From: Cricetomys ansorgei | Lineage: Eukaryota > Chordata > Mammalia > Rodentia > Nesomyidae | Reading direction: 5' to 3' | Length of the DNA stretch: 64,000 bases | Assembly: GCA_026225945.1 (NCBI GenBank) | Contig: JAMJFZ010000199.1 | Span: 66,442,501 to 66,506,500, forward strand | Position numbers and translations under genes: made by a program | Notes under the pieces: generated by a model | What the model was told of the DNA's origin: nothing | The model's database searches: none | The model's input: only the letters and a program-made list of their open reading frames with translations | Shown here: positions 47,848 through 59,599 of the stretch, one piece after another | How positions within the stretch are numbered: position 1 is the stretch's first letter | Layout of the letters: every line of letters begins with the position of its first letter

Positions 47848-48349
47848 TTTTTCTATTTTCCCTTGAAATTATACAAAAGAAATAAATTTCAACTAATGAA
47901 GCAGAGGTGTTAGTAGAGAAGTGACTTCTTTAGAAGTTCCCAATTTTTTTCCATGTATGATTTAACCAAACTAGCAACCAAGAATATTTACTTCAGTATG
48001 ATTGTATGATTATGTGCAATAGTCATTTTACAGTAAAATAAGTTTTAATGGTTAATGAGCCATGGCCATTTCTAAAAGAGATATATCCTTGCCTTTCTAG
48101 GCTCCAAAGGAAAAATACTTTGCTGTAATTGCCTCAAACAGACGTGTCTATCAATTTCCATTTCAAGCAAAGAAAATATAAAGTTGTCCTAGGAATTGGC
48201 TCAGAATTATAAATATTTGTAGTTTTACGTGTCACTTTTACCCGTAAACCTGATGCCTATATAAGATTGAGATCTCAAAACCTCAAATTATTTTTAGTAA
48301 TACAATACAATATGATGAAACAACAATTAAGATGTTGGAACTGGAAAAA
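47848..48349. other. No gene seen
   Basis: Unique sequence between two opposed L1 remnants. Confidence 0.5.
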
Positions 48350-48512
48350 CAAAATGAAGAAAAGAGCCCAAGAGAAGGCACAAAAAACAGAGACCCACTC
48401 ATTCACATACTCAGGAATTCCATAAACACACTGAACTAGAAACCATAATGTATACCCAAAGGACCTGTAGCATAAAATGAGAGAAGAAATAAAGTAAATA
48501 ATAAAATATAAT

Positions 48513-48551
<39 letters not shown>

Positions 48552-48618
48552 AAATTCCTGACATGATGTTATAAGACAAAGAACCTCCAAAGATACAGTT
48601 GAGTTCATTTTCTGTTAA
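48350..48618 (-). mobile_element. LINE-1 (rodent Lx type) 3' UTR fragment
   Basis: The plus strand is the complement of the same UTR portion as 47525-47765: aagagcccaagagaaggcac, cagagacccactcattcacatactcaggaattccat, aaaccataatgtatacc, (GA)n at 48519-48548, gacaaagaacctccaaagatac. Confidence 0.85.
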
Positions 48619-49533
48619 ATGAAAAATATTGTAGGCACCAAACTCTAAATCCTAAACACAGATTACTGATAACACACAAATTACAGCCAGCCATCTACAA
48701 AACACCTACATCTCTGCACAGCTGTGCCCTACTCCAACTCAGAGTGTGAAATGAATAATGCTTCCGCAATCTCTTGTTTTGGATTTTTCCTCTCCAGGTC
48801 TTCACCTATCTCTCTGCTGACCTCTTTTTCTAAATAATGCATTCATTAATTCGTTGGACTCAGTGAAATATTTGGCTTTACTGGCTTGATCATATGTTCT
48901 TCATTCTGGGCCAAGGTTTATTTTCCCTAATCACTCCAGGAAATGACTCTGACTCCTTAATCCGTATAATAGAAATTACTCTTGGCACTGGTCAGCTTCA
49001 TGCTAGAATTATCCCACAGCCCCATGAAAGAGGATTTGATCACTGCAACACAGAGGGAGATTAATCTAAAGTGTCTGAGTAAATGAGATAGTATACCTAA
49101 GAACAATAGCAAACTATAGGGAATTAGTTAAATGTCATTTGATTTGTGAATCTATTTTTTATTCATTTCACTATTTACATAAATATGTATGTATAAGTGT
49201 ATGCATACATTTATACATATATATATAGGTTTATGTATATTTATATAATAGATGCAATGCATTCTTAATAGTATACTGTCTATGGGTATGTGCATACTCA
49301 CAGACTGGGTATAAGCTTGCATGCATGTCCTCTCCATATGTGTGTGCTACATATACATATTATAGTTGCATGTCACAGAGTCATACATGTACTCATTTGT
49401 ATATACATTTGTTGTATGCTTGAGATACAGATTACCCTAAACTTATTTTACCTTTAATTGTTCAACACTTATCATGGTCATTTATCCTTGTCATGACCAA
49501 TTTTAACAGACATCTCTAATTTTTGGTTTTCAG
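48619..49533. other. No gene seen
   Basis: Includes a TA/CA-rich low-complexity part at 49165-49270. Otherwise unique. Confidence 0.5.
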
Positions 49534-49616
49534 TGTCTACACATTTTGTTTCCTCAGAGGTGGAAGCTCATGTTTCCTCCATTAAGAGTCAGCCCTTTCT
49601 TGGCTTCACAGAGAGT
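49534..49616 (+). CDS. Weak candidate exon (83 bp, phase 1-0), product unknown
   Basis: The acceptor is taatttttggttttcag (ends at 49533) and the donor is GAGAGT followed by gtgagt at 49617. Two frames are open. In the frame joinable to the exon at 34551 (one base carried over, giving a GTG codon) it reads STHFVSSEVEAHVSSIKSQ then PFLGFTES. Length 83 bp is ordinary for an internal exon. Composition is not decisive and I recognise no domain. A second acceptor-like tttcctcag ends at 49558. It could be a chance coincidence of splice-like signals. Confidence 0.2.
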
Positions 49617-49689
49617 GTGAGTGATTCTTAATGCACTCTGGTCTCCTGATCTAGGACAGATAATTTAATGACACACACAGCACTGGCAT

Positions 49690-50075
49690 ATTAGTTACTT
49701 TTCATTCTTGTGATAAAACATCATGAGCAAAAGCAATATAAGAAAGAGTTAGTCTATGTTGGCCTATAGTTCCTGAGGGATACAAGTCCATCATAGTGGG
49801 AAAGCATGACAACAAGGAGCAGGCATGGCAGCAGAAAGAGGAAGCTAAAAGATCACACCTTAACCACAAGTGCAGAGAGAGCAAGCTGGAAGTACAACCA
49901 GGCTATAAACTCTTGAAGCGTGCCTCCAGTGATGTATTTATTTGCCTCTAGCAAAACTGTACCTCCTAAACCTCCCCAAACAGCACCACCAAGTGGAGAT
50001 CATGAGTTCCTGCTTGTACTTACAGTTTACATTTCTCATGCAAAGCCCCACACTGACTTAGCCCCATTCTTTTTT
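49690..50075. mobile_element. Rodent interspersed repeat (ttctattgctgtgataaaacaccatgacc type)
   Basis: tattagttacttttcattcttgtgataaaacatcatgagc, gggatacaagtccatcatagtgggaaagcatgacaacaaggagcaggcatggcagcag, cttaaccacaagtgcagagagagcaagctgg, cctcctaaacctccccaaacagcaccaccaagtgg are the canonical blocks in order. The 60-codon minus-strand frame is an artefact. Confidence 0.85.
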
Positions 50076-50142
50076 AGTTAAAAAGTATAACCTGTTCTGT
50101 TAGATTTTAATAAAATGGGTTTTCCTCAAATATATTCTCCCA

Positions 50143-50145
<3 letters not shown>

Positions 50146-50188
<43 letters not shown>
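50146..50188. repeat. (AC)n microsatellite
   Basis: About 21 AC units. Confidence 0.97.
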
Positions 50189-50190
<2 letters not shown>

Positions 50191-51984
50191 CACTCATTCA
50201 CCTCTCTTCCTTACCTGCCTAAGTTGATATTCTCTTTTTCAATCCTTCAAGACCATTGTGTGATGCCCAAATATTCTCTGATGTGCTATCTTCCACTAGA
50301 GAGTGGCTAATTTATCAGAGGCAACACTCTGAGAAAACTGAGCCTCTCTCTCCCAATAGCTAAGAATTGTGTATAAGCTTGTGAGATTATCTTTAACTCC
50401 ATCGTATTTTTAAGTATTTAACTCAATTCTAGCATAATAGGTTTTCATTTAACAGCCCAACCTGTGCCTTTGGCTAATGTCTAGCACTTTACAGAAGAAC
50501 CACATACTAGCAATATGAGAGCAGCACAGGTAGCTGGAATGTGTGTAGTGAACTCTGGTCTGAGGCCTTTCATAATACCACATGTCCTCTACTACTTATT
50601 CTTTCAAACAACATTGGTACAAACTCTAACAGTATCAGTTTGTTCTAGCTATAGCTCAAGAACACTGAGAAACAGCAAACAGTATTGAGAAACTTGAAAC
50701 TACTTTTATTTGATTTATTTTAACCTACAACCACATCTTAATGAGCAGATACCACTGGTGAAATCACTATCTTTAGGGGTTAATCAACATTAGCAGAGCA
50801 CGAAAAATTAAAAATTAAATTAGAATATTGAGAATGCCTCAGGTATAGGTCAATGGTGTTTATTTTATATTTATTCGATATTTAAATAATGCTGCAAATT
50901 AATGTGTTGTCATTTCGGTGGTTCCAGAAATATCTGCATTGTATCGCACATGTGCCTCTAGGTACTTCCTTCCATTCTTTAGAAGTCTTGCTCCTGGCTC
51001 TCCCTGAAGCCAATAGATGCCTATTATATTTTAAGAGGTTGTACTATTTCAGAAAATTAGGCCAGATCCTTTCATTTCCATCATTCTAGAGGTGTTGATC
51101 TTGATTACTACACGTGGTAGCCAAGATAACTTTGCTGAATTTGAAATTGCCTTTGGTATCTTGGCAAAATGAGAAAATGATATAAATTTACAGTTACAGC
51201 AATGAGTTATGAAACATAAAGAGCACATGAATGAAAGGCTAAAAACCTTAAATAATAATTTAAAAAAAACATACAATCCCATTTGTACAGTATTGTAGTA
51301 ATATGAGAATTGTTTTAACATTCAGATTGGAAATGGGTCTTCTTCTATACCTATGAATTATCTGTTCAGCAGCTAGACTCTAGCCCCAGGAAACTCATAG
51401 AACCTTTCCAGACTTCAGCTGTCTCAGCTATAAATTTGCCATTATCAAAGGGACTGTTGCTCTAACTAGGTGCTATATCTATTATACTTCATGCTTGAAC
51501 CATCCGTAATTACGTAATTTTTAGCTATTTCCTCTTGTAAATGCAAAAAGCAGCAATAGAAAATGGGAATAACTCCTTTCTGGTCAAGAACAACTCAAAC
51601 TGCAATGTGTTGTATTAATACACACTTGAGCAAGCTGTTCTCATTCCCTCAAGCTGGGTAGGTGGAACAGTAGAGTCTGCTGGAATCCATCAGGGCCTCT
51701 TCAAATAGAGAATTGAGAACAAGAATTACAGTGGCACAGTAGTTCCTGCTTCACTTTTAGGCTCATGTCTCACATCTCACTTCTTCCCTAGTCAATCAGC
51801 TTCACTCCGACTCATATCCCAGCCAACCTATATTCTACAATGTCCTGTACTTTCAGTTTCTGGAAGGCCAAGTTTCTTTGCCTGGCTCATATCTGCACAC
51901 ACATTGTGTGTAGTCCCCCTCAGGGTCTCAGAACTGAGTGTGCCTCCTTCTATAATGTTCCTTGGCTACAGGCATTCCATTGCA
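50189..51984. other. No gene seen
   Basis: Unique sequence. Short frames at 50889-51321 have no splice or domain support. Confidence 0.5.
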
Positions 51985-52115
51985 TTTTATTTTGACTCTA
52001 CCACTAATTATAAGCTGCTTTACGAGCACAGCATGTGTCCTACTCTGTGCTTAACTCCTTTCTATAGTACTTTGCATGCCATAGGTTTTAGATATCTCTT
52101 GGTTCAATTACACAC
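51985..52115 (+). mobile_element. L2-like 3'-end relic
   Basis: tataagctgctttacgagcacagcatgtgtcct then cttaactcctttctatagtactttgcatgccataggttttagatatct follows the L2 end (actgtgagctccacgagggcaggga ... agcacagtgcctggcacatagtaggtgctcaataa). Confidence 0.5.
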
Positions 52116-53454
52116 ATAGTTATCATGCAATGCTTTTGGAAATAAGAGAAGTTATAAACAGCTTTGTCATGGCCTCACTGTGGATCATCTTCATTTAGAT
52201 ACAAGCTATAATGATTATTTCATTTCTTTTTCAGACAAACAAAATATGCCCTTAACACAATTCACAATTTATTTGTAACTTTATTATCTCTAGTCACACA
52301 TGCAATGGCTAGGTTTTATTCTACAGGATAAAAACAAGCAACTGCAACTCTGTAACCATTTTAATTTAGGAAAAACATATTCACATATTATCTCTTAAGT
52401 GACACAAGGACTTAAGCAGTAGAATTTATTCATGTAGGTATTATCAGTCAGGGTGCAGGGAAGAGATAGTAACAATTTTTGTTATTTTTAAAAAGGACAA
52501 AAATGATAATATAAAAAATTGCTAGCCAGATTAAAGAACTACAAATACAAACTAGACATAGACTATAAATTTGGGATTACTAACAAAAGCAGAAGAAGAA
52601 CCTAGGAAGTGTGATGTCAGTTAGTAATGGCATTCCTGAGTTAAAGGAGGGGGGGCATGAAGAGATAGTTCATAGAGTATGGAAAACACTGGAGACTCAA
52701 ATAGTCTACTGAGTTCTGGGCAAAGGGCCACTGCTTCACGTTCCTCCCAGGAACGGAGAATATTTTCCTCTAGCACCCTTTCTTCCAGGACCTCTGGCAC
52801 CACCTACTAGTAGGTGACAACATGGAGACAGTTTGACCCTTGCACCATGCAGCAGAGTATGAAAGCATGGGCTTGCTTTTATACTCACTAGTGTGATAAT
52901 TGGTGCTGTTTTGATTTTCCAGAGCATTGGGGATTTAGAAGGTTCATCAAAAGATTTATAAAGTGCTCACAAAAAGTATACAGCATACACACAACGACAC
53001 ATATATTTGTGTGTGTATGTGTGTATGTCTGTCTTCATACACATATGCCATGGCATGTATATGGAATTTAGAGGAAAACTTGCTGGACTCGGTTTCTTCC
53101 TTCCACCACATGGGTCCTAGGAATCAGTCTCAGGCATTCCTTAAGCTTGGCAAAGAGCACCTTTAATGGCCAAGCTTATTATGTATCCCAATATAGATAG
53201 ATTTCTTTTACATAAAGGATTGGTCCAGATTATAAGGCTATGACACATACTCTACAGATTAGTGATATTGACATCTGTGCATGTATGTATGTGTGGTAGA
53301 ATATTGTGGAAATTAGAAAATTAGGGTTTATGTTTGCTGACAACATCCAGCCCTGACTAGCAGAGTGATATTTGCCTAAGCTACATTATTACCTTTGTGA
53401 GCCTCAATTTCTGCACCTGCAGATACTCATAATGGGTTTCCTGTCTAACAGTAT
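52116..53454. other. No gene seen
   Basis: Unique apart from an imperfect TG/CA stretch at 53005-53045. Minus-strand frames at 52621-52927 lack support. Confidence 0.5.
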
Positions 53455-53960
53455 TAAATTATTCAGTAGCTACATATTGAACATCCACAGTTCAGCAGAT
53501 ACTGTGCCCTGCACTGGGAATACAATGATAAACGTCACGAGAAGGTTACCTTCCTAGAAGTTACAATCTATGGACAAGATCAGGTATAATGAAACAACCA
53601 AAGAAAAATATACAATAAATCCGCAGCATGCGGGTGCAAATGTGCTGATCGGTATGGTGGCAGAATTGCAGGCCCAGGAAACCATGTGAAGCTGCCAAGC
53701 AGGACAATGTACTGAAAGGATGGGAGGTCCCCAGAGACATTTGGATTCAAAACTGAAGAGTGAAAGCAGCTGCCTGGATAAAGGTGGGTGGAGGAATGGC
53801 AGAAAGAAGGGAGTAGCAGTCCACGAGGAAGGAGGAAGCAAAGCCCAACTGGAAGTGTGGAAAGTGGCAGAAGACAAATATATGTCCCCAAATCACTGCT
53901 GCTTTCTCACCCCATGCATTAGCAAGCATAAGGACTGGCAGAGTGGGAGACACTAACACT
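53455..53960. mobile_element. Ancient mammalian interspersed repeat, family not named
   Basis: ctacatattgaacatccacagttcagcagatactgtgccctgcactgggaatacaatgataaac and cttcctagaagttacaatctatgg match the eutherian repeat that reads 'gagcacctactatgtgccaggcactg ... ggatacagcagtgaac ... atggagcttacattctagtgg'. The less AT-rich downstream part (53700-53880) fits its continuation. The four overlapping open frames here fall within this repeat. Confidence 0.55.
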
Positions 53961-53999
53961 TTACTGTATATGTTCTTTCATCAGATATTTAAGTTGTAA

Positions 54000-54430
54000 T
54001 AATAACATGGGCTTAAAAGGTTTGATTGTTTGATCACGACAGCTTGTTAATTAAAGGTGCAAAGAGGGGAATGATTAGTGAAGGGAAGTTTGCACCTGAG
54101 GGAGACATAGGATTAGCTTGCCGGAGAAATTAGATTAGTGTTCCTGGCAACAGGCCAGTTGCAAAGAAGCAGGCAGATCCTCCAGAGAAATAAAATATAT
54201 CTGTTTTTTCCAAGTTCTCTGTAGGAGGACAGGCCTCTGCTCCACGTGTCCAAGGGCAGGGAGAAACACAAAGCCCGTTGCACTGCTCACCCCTGACACT
54301 GTCTGGCTTTCCCAGTATTAAATGTGTGACTTGCTAATTGCTCTTGGTAGAGATAACTCTGTCAGGAATTTATTTGGCTCAGAGTTCATGAGGCTGAATC
54401 GCGGACACTCAGTGATTAATGAAGAAGATT
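54000..54430. promoter_or_regulatory. Possible regulatory element: GATTA/TAAT-rich, repeat-free
   Basis: GATTAG occurs three times within about 65 bp (54073, 54111, 54133), with gttaattaaagg at 54047, gctaattgctc at about 54334 and gtgattaatg at 54412. Sequence is less AT-rich than the surroundings and no mobile element is recognised. Homeodomain binding is inferred from the motif cores only. The 68-codon frame 54322-54528 has no splice support. Confidence 0.25.
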
Positions 54431-55650
54431 GGTGTTCACATCCTCTGTTAGAGAGATTTGGACGTCTTCCCATTCTTAGGGCCCCTCTGGGTTTTGCTAG
54501 TATCAGACAATGGCATGGGTTTCACTAAACTAGCAGATTGGCTTCCAGGGGGCTGATTAGGAAAGTGAATAGAGTGGAGCCAACTTAGAAATCTAGTGAC
54601 AAAACCAAGCATGTCACAGTAGCTGGGAGCCAGCCTGAGGAAATGAAACAACAGGGGATTGGGATCCAAGTGAGCCCCCGTTAGAGTCCTGTCACATGAA
54701 CACCCTGTCACGTGAACTGTGAAAATTAGCTTGCCTCTTGGTCCCTCAGATTACCTAGTATAACAGAAGACACGCAAAGCTTACTTTGAAGAAGTCCTTG
54801 AGAATTTTTAAGGAAACATTAGTGTATGGTTTGGATCTCTTATTCAATAGGTAGGGCTGTTTGTTATCACCACAATAAAGCATTTCCACAAACAATTTTT
54901 TAACCCGTGTCTGAGATCAGACCAGAAATCTGAGTCAGCAAAAATCTGTCATTTTTATGTAAAAAACTGCTATCCAGTCATTGGACAACAACAACAACAA
55001 CAAGTCACAAATATGTACATTATCTCCACAACCTAGGCTTCAGGTTTGATTATTTCAGTCATTAATGGAGTGCTCCAGGTCAGGGTGTGGTCAGGGTGTC
55101 CTGAACTGTCATCTATCACTCCTAATTCCCCCTTCTCTCCCACACTGGTACCCATCTCATCTCCAGGTTCCAGGTAGCATACCTAGTTCAGGATAGTTCC
55201 TTATGAAAGAAACAGACACACAGGTGTCTTTATACTACTTTCCCATAACTTTGATCTTATCCTCCCAATATGGGGTGTTATATGTAGACCCCCTAACATC
55301 ATTCCCTTATTTCCTTGATATTAATCTATAATAACCTCCAGCAAATGACATAGAGATCTTATAGATAAGTTCAGTTTTTTTATTATCTCCATCCTCTAAG
55401 CATTATTGGAAAAAAAGCTGAGGTTCATTTTTCTAAGGCTAATGAAGTTTTAAACAGCAATTGAGCCCTAAGCTAAGTTTTCCATAAATGACATTGTTAC
55501 ATAATGTCTCTTGCTTGCTCACACCATAGGAAGGTAAGTGACATTGTTCTTGGTTCTGCTACTGTCATTCATTCAGAAGCCAGGGCTGATGGTTAATAGT
55601 GCTTCTTATCCCCCATTCTTCTACTCCTACATCTAAACAATGAATAGGGC
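54431..55650. other. No gene seen
   Basis: Unique sequence with a short (CAA)n at 54985-55003. A gtaagt at 55534 follows a pyrimidine-rich cttgcttgctcacaccatag by only four bases, so it does not define an exon. Confidence 0.5.
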
Positions 55651-56970
55651 TTTTTCTCCTTTTTATGGAAAATAAACTATTTTCTCATACAATATATCCA
55701 AAACAGGAAGTTTACCCTTCCTGTACTCCTCCCAGTTTCTCCCCAGCCCTCCCCTCCAGATCTACTCCCTTTTTGTCTCTCGTTAGAAAAAAGCAGGCTT
55801 CTAAGAAATAACAACCAAAAATGACAAAATAAAATATAATAAGATAAAACAAAGTCCATCTCATTGTAGATAAACAAAGCAAACCAACAGAAGGAAAAGA
55901 GCCCAAAGAGAAGGCACAAGAATCAGAGACACACTTATTAACACACTTAGGATTCCCATGAAAACAATGAAATGAAAACCAAAATATGTAAGTAAAGGAC
56001 CTGATGCAGACCTATGTAGGCACTGTACTTGATGCTTCAGTCTCTGTGAGTTCATATGAGCTTTGTTCAGTGACCCGGAGGGCCTTGTTGTCCTGGTGTC
56101 CTCCATTCCCTCTGGTTCTTACACTCTTTCCACCTCTTCCATGGAGTTTCCTGAGCTCTGAGGGGAAGGATTTGATGGAGACATCTCATTTAGAGCTGAA
56201 TGTGCCAACATCTTTTTCCTCTATATCTGGCTGTAGGTCTCCGCATCTGTTCCCATCTGGTCCAGGAGTAATATTCACTGATAATGACTTAATAAGGCAT
56301 TGATCTATGAATATAACAGAATATCATTAAGAGTCATTTTACCTCCATCTTTTTGTGTTTTTTGTGTGTATTTTTGTTTGGTGGGTTTAAGACCAGCAAT
56401 ATTTGGTTTTACCCTAGGTCTCTGGGCTATATAGTTTTTGATTCTTGATCACCCAAGCACTGTTGGGTATGGGTTCCATCTCAAGGAAAAGGCCTTAAAT
56501 CAAATTGGACTTGGGTTGCTTACTCCCATAAGTTTTGCACCACCATTGTCCTAGCATATTTTGCAAGAAAGACACTATTGTAGATCACAGAGTTTGTGGC
56601 TGGGTTGGTGTTTACTTTTCTCTTTTGGTAGCCTGCAGGGTGATTTCCCATACCAAAGACACTAGAATGTAGGGGTAAAAGCTCTGTGCAGGAACCAACT
56701 CCACTTCTCCATGTTTAGTGAGTTGTATGGGTGTAGTCTTCAGTATTGGGGCCTTCATATCAGTTTCTGGAGAACAACTTATTGTCTTGGCAACACCCTG
56801 AGTTGTTTGGGGATTTTTAGGGTCCCCTTTGGTACATGTTTATTTATCCTCCCCAGGGTTCAGTATTGCCACCTGCTGACCTACAATAAGGATGTCTACT
56901 TGTTATGCTCTGGGTCACAAGTGCAAAGTTAAATATACACAGTTCAGCACATGCAGGGCCCTGGTATATT
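55651..56970 (-). mobile_element. LINE-1 (rodent Lx type) 3' UTR, longest copy
   Basis: Read on the minus strand the 3' end lies at 55651 (complement of 'tgagaaaatagtttattttcc'), preceded by the polypurine tract (complement of 55730-55775), 'aagcctgcttttttctaa', 'gtgccttctctttgggctcttttcc', then the region complementary to cctctggttcttac, tttgatggagacatctcatttagagctga, cttggcaacaccctgagttgtttgggg and ttcagcacatgcaggg. About 1.3 kb of UTR is kept, with no ORF2 recognised beyond it. Confidence 0.9.
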
Positions 56971-58989
56971 CAACATCTGATAATTGTGACCTCCCCACGT
57001 GGTTAAACTATCATGCATGTTATTCAAGGCTTCTGTGACTATTTCCTTCTCCATGGCCACTGTTGATCATTTGAGGACCTGAGGTAACCAGCCATCTTGC
57101 TAGACATCCTTGCTGCTGACAAGAGCAGTATTGCCAAACAGAAAGTGGAAACATGTTATAGAATTAGACAGAAGCAATAGAAGCTACATTCTGACTTAAC
57201 TTTGATGGCTTGTGTGTAGCAGAGTCAGCAGTACCATACTGGTTCTCCCTATAACTGTGATTTTAGAAAACAGAACCAGAACAAATAAAGAAATTGCTCT
57301 TTCTGTGTGATAGGTAGTTTCTGCTAAGTCATTAAAAAATCCTTTATGTTCATGTCAAGAAGCAATGGAAAGATCTAATGTAATAATATATTACAAAAGC
57401 TTAGACTAATGTTAATAGCAAATGCTATCAGTGCTAGTTATCACAGTGCTGATACAGAGACCTGTAAGGACACAATAAGAATGAATATACAGGCTAGAGC
57501 AGCATGCACTGGGAGGAACTAACACCTAGCTGGTCCGAGCAGACTGTCTTCCCTTCTACTGTCTTTAATAAATGATTATAAATAAGTATATACTAATATA
57601 TTATAGTTTCACCATCCCAATGCATAGTTCACATAAAATCCACACCTATCCCCAAGAATACTCCAAAGGTAATATATAAAATTTGTAAAGGCCTTGAGAG
57701 GTGTCTTGTTATTCTTGACATTTCCAGTATTCATTATGTTCTTCTGTTACATGAGAGGATGTAACATCACTAGTAACACCACTTCCTGGAAGCACATGAA
57801 ATCTTCAAAACACATGAATAATATAGACTTTCAGTTTTTCTTGATTAACATCTAGAGTTTTATGGCTGGTTCTGTTTATTCATTTAAGGTTTATGACATT
57901 CATTTCCAAGGGTAAAGGACCTGAAAATATCATGTTTTCTTAATATGTACCTTTCTATATTTCTTATGAGTCCATGAAGAAGTTGACAGTGGTTTTCTTT
58001 ATTGGAAACAAGTGAATATACAACTTTGACACCATAACGTGAAGAAAAATAATAACACATATTTTCACTCTATCTCTTTTCAACTGGCATGTGCTGAGGA
58101 ACAAGAGCAAGCACAGACTGATCAGATGTTAATTACATGACTATTTTTTTCCTGTTACTCTGATAGAGGAGGGATTGTACAATTCATATAGAAAACAAAA
58201 CGAATCAAAGTGAAAGCATAGACATGAATGGTTTCTGACTAAAGACCTGAAGTGTTGAATCAAAACATAGAGGTAAATTCTTTGCGTCTATACTCAATCA
58301 TTTATGCAATACATTTGTATGATATATAAGTTTATCTGTAAAACTAGGTTTCTTGAATCTTGAAGTCACTTACTAACATACTACTGTGGGTAGAGGGATT
58401 GTCACAGAGTCATTCCAGACTTCACAAGTTGCTATTTCTGCTTGGTGAAGCATCTATTTTCATTTCAGAAAATCTTATTGTCATGTTTCATTTTCCTTGG
58501 TTTTAAATATGCTTTATTTGAAATTTCTGGATACTCAAGTTAGCTTCATACCAACAGTATATTTATATACTTGCTGGTTTTCTCACTATGAGCACCTCTG
58601 ATTTTAATTTAATGAAATGATTAGTGATACAGTTGGAGGAATATCTACCTGAAATGTAACTCTTTCTAATTACTAGATTTATGTATTTCTCTGCTTTTAA
58701 TTGAACACTGTGTGCTCTAGTCTTTTCTCCTTTCAGCATAAAACTAACAATTGTTATCTTACATATTTCACTACTTCCCTGAAGATTTCTGTACACATTG
58801 TCCACAAATTTTGGCTCAAATCATATAATACCACTTACTATTTGTGAAGGCATTACATTATTATCACACAGGATGCCCAAATCCACCTCTACTCTCTCAG
58901 GATGCTGCTGCCATTTAATTTACTTGAATACTAACAAAAATCACCAAAGTCAGTGTTTACATTATTACTTTTGATCATTTAAGAGTAAT
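56971..58989. other. No gene seen
   Basis: Unique AT-rich DNA. No recognised repeats or splice-bounded frames. Confidence 0.5.
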
Positions 58990-59205
58990 AAAAGCCAGGC
59001 ATGATACAGAGGCTTATAATCCCAGCTATTTAAGAGATGAAGTAAGGTGGACTAAAAACAAGTTAAGGTTGCAGGTACATTGTGGAGTGAGACCTATCTC
59101 AAAGAAAGAAGCAATTGAAGGAGGATGACAAATGCAGCTCAGGATTACAGTTGACCACTGTGAAAATGGCCGTAGTTCAGTCTTTAGTAATGTCTCCTTC
59201 TCCAA
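58990..59205 (+). mobile_element. B1-dID-like composite SINE
   Basis: B1-like left part (aaagccaggcatgatacagaggcttataatcccagc ... gtggagtgagacctatctcaaag) followed by an ID-like right part (atgcagctcaggattacagttgacc ... agttcagtctttagtaatg) and an A-rich end at 59205. This is the architecture of rodent B1-ID dimers. Confidence 0.72.
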
Positions 59206-59214
59206 AAAAAACTA

Positions 59215-59540
59215 ATAAAGTATTTGTGGTGGTGTAAATAAGAAATGTTTCCCAGAGGTTCTGGTATTTGAATAGTTAAAATCTAGTTAGTGGCATAGTT
59301 GGAGAGGGTGAGGTGTGGCCAAGCTGGAATTAATAGTCATCGAAGGCATGCTTTGAGAGCTTAAAACCTCCCTCGATTTCTTATTTATTCTCTCTGTGTG
59401 TTTGTAGTTGAGAAGGTGAATTCTCAGCTCCCTGTCATCACTGATATGCTTCCCCACTATGATGATCTCAACTATCCAGAACCAAAAGCCCAAATAAGCT
59501 CATTCAACCATAGGTTGCTCTTGGACATACTGCTTTATTG
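59215..59540. mobile_element. Rodent interspersed repeat, same family as 39895
   Basis: tgaatagttaaaatctagttagtggcatagttggagagggtgaggtgtggcc, agagcttaaaacctccc, ctctgtgtgtttgtagttgagaagg, aattctcagctccctgtcatcactgatatgcttcccc, atgatgatctcaactatcc are diverged versions of the family blocks. Confidence 0.6.
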
Positions 59541-59599
59541 TAACAATTAACATTAAAATTAATTAATATAAAGTAACTATCAATATTGTAAATAACCTT

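Noticed and set aside
47419..47913. 164-codon plus-strand open frame
   Set aside because: It consists of L1 3' UTR followed by the (TTATA)n array, so the Tyr/Ile/Leu-rich C-terminus is repeat translation.
53554..53959. Four overlapping open frames on both strands of 70-107 codons
   Set aside because: They fall in a less AT-rich ancient mammalian repeat, where long frames on both strands are expected by composition.
55505..55540. gtaagt just after a pyrimidine-rich acceptor
   Set aside because: The enclosed exon would be four bases, so the sites are a coincidence.
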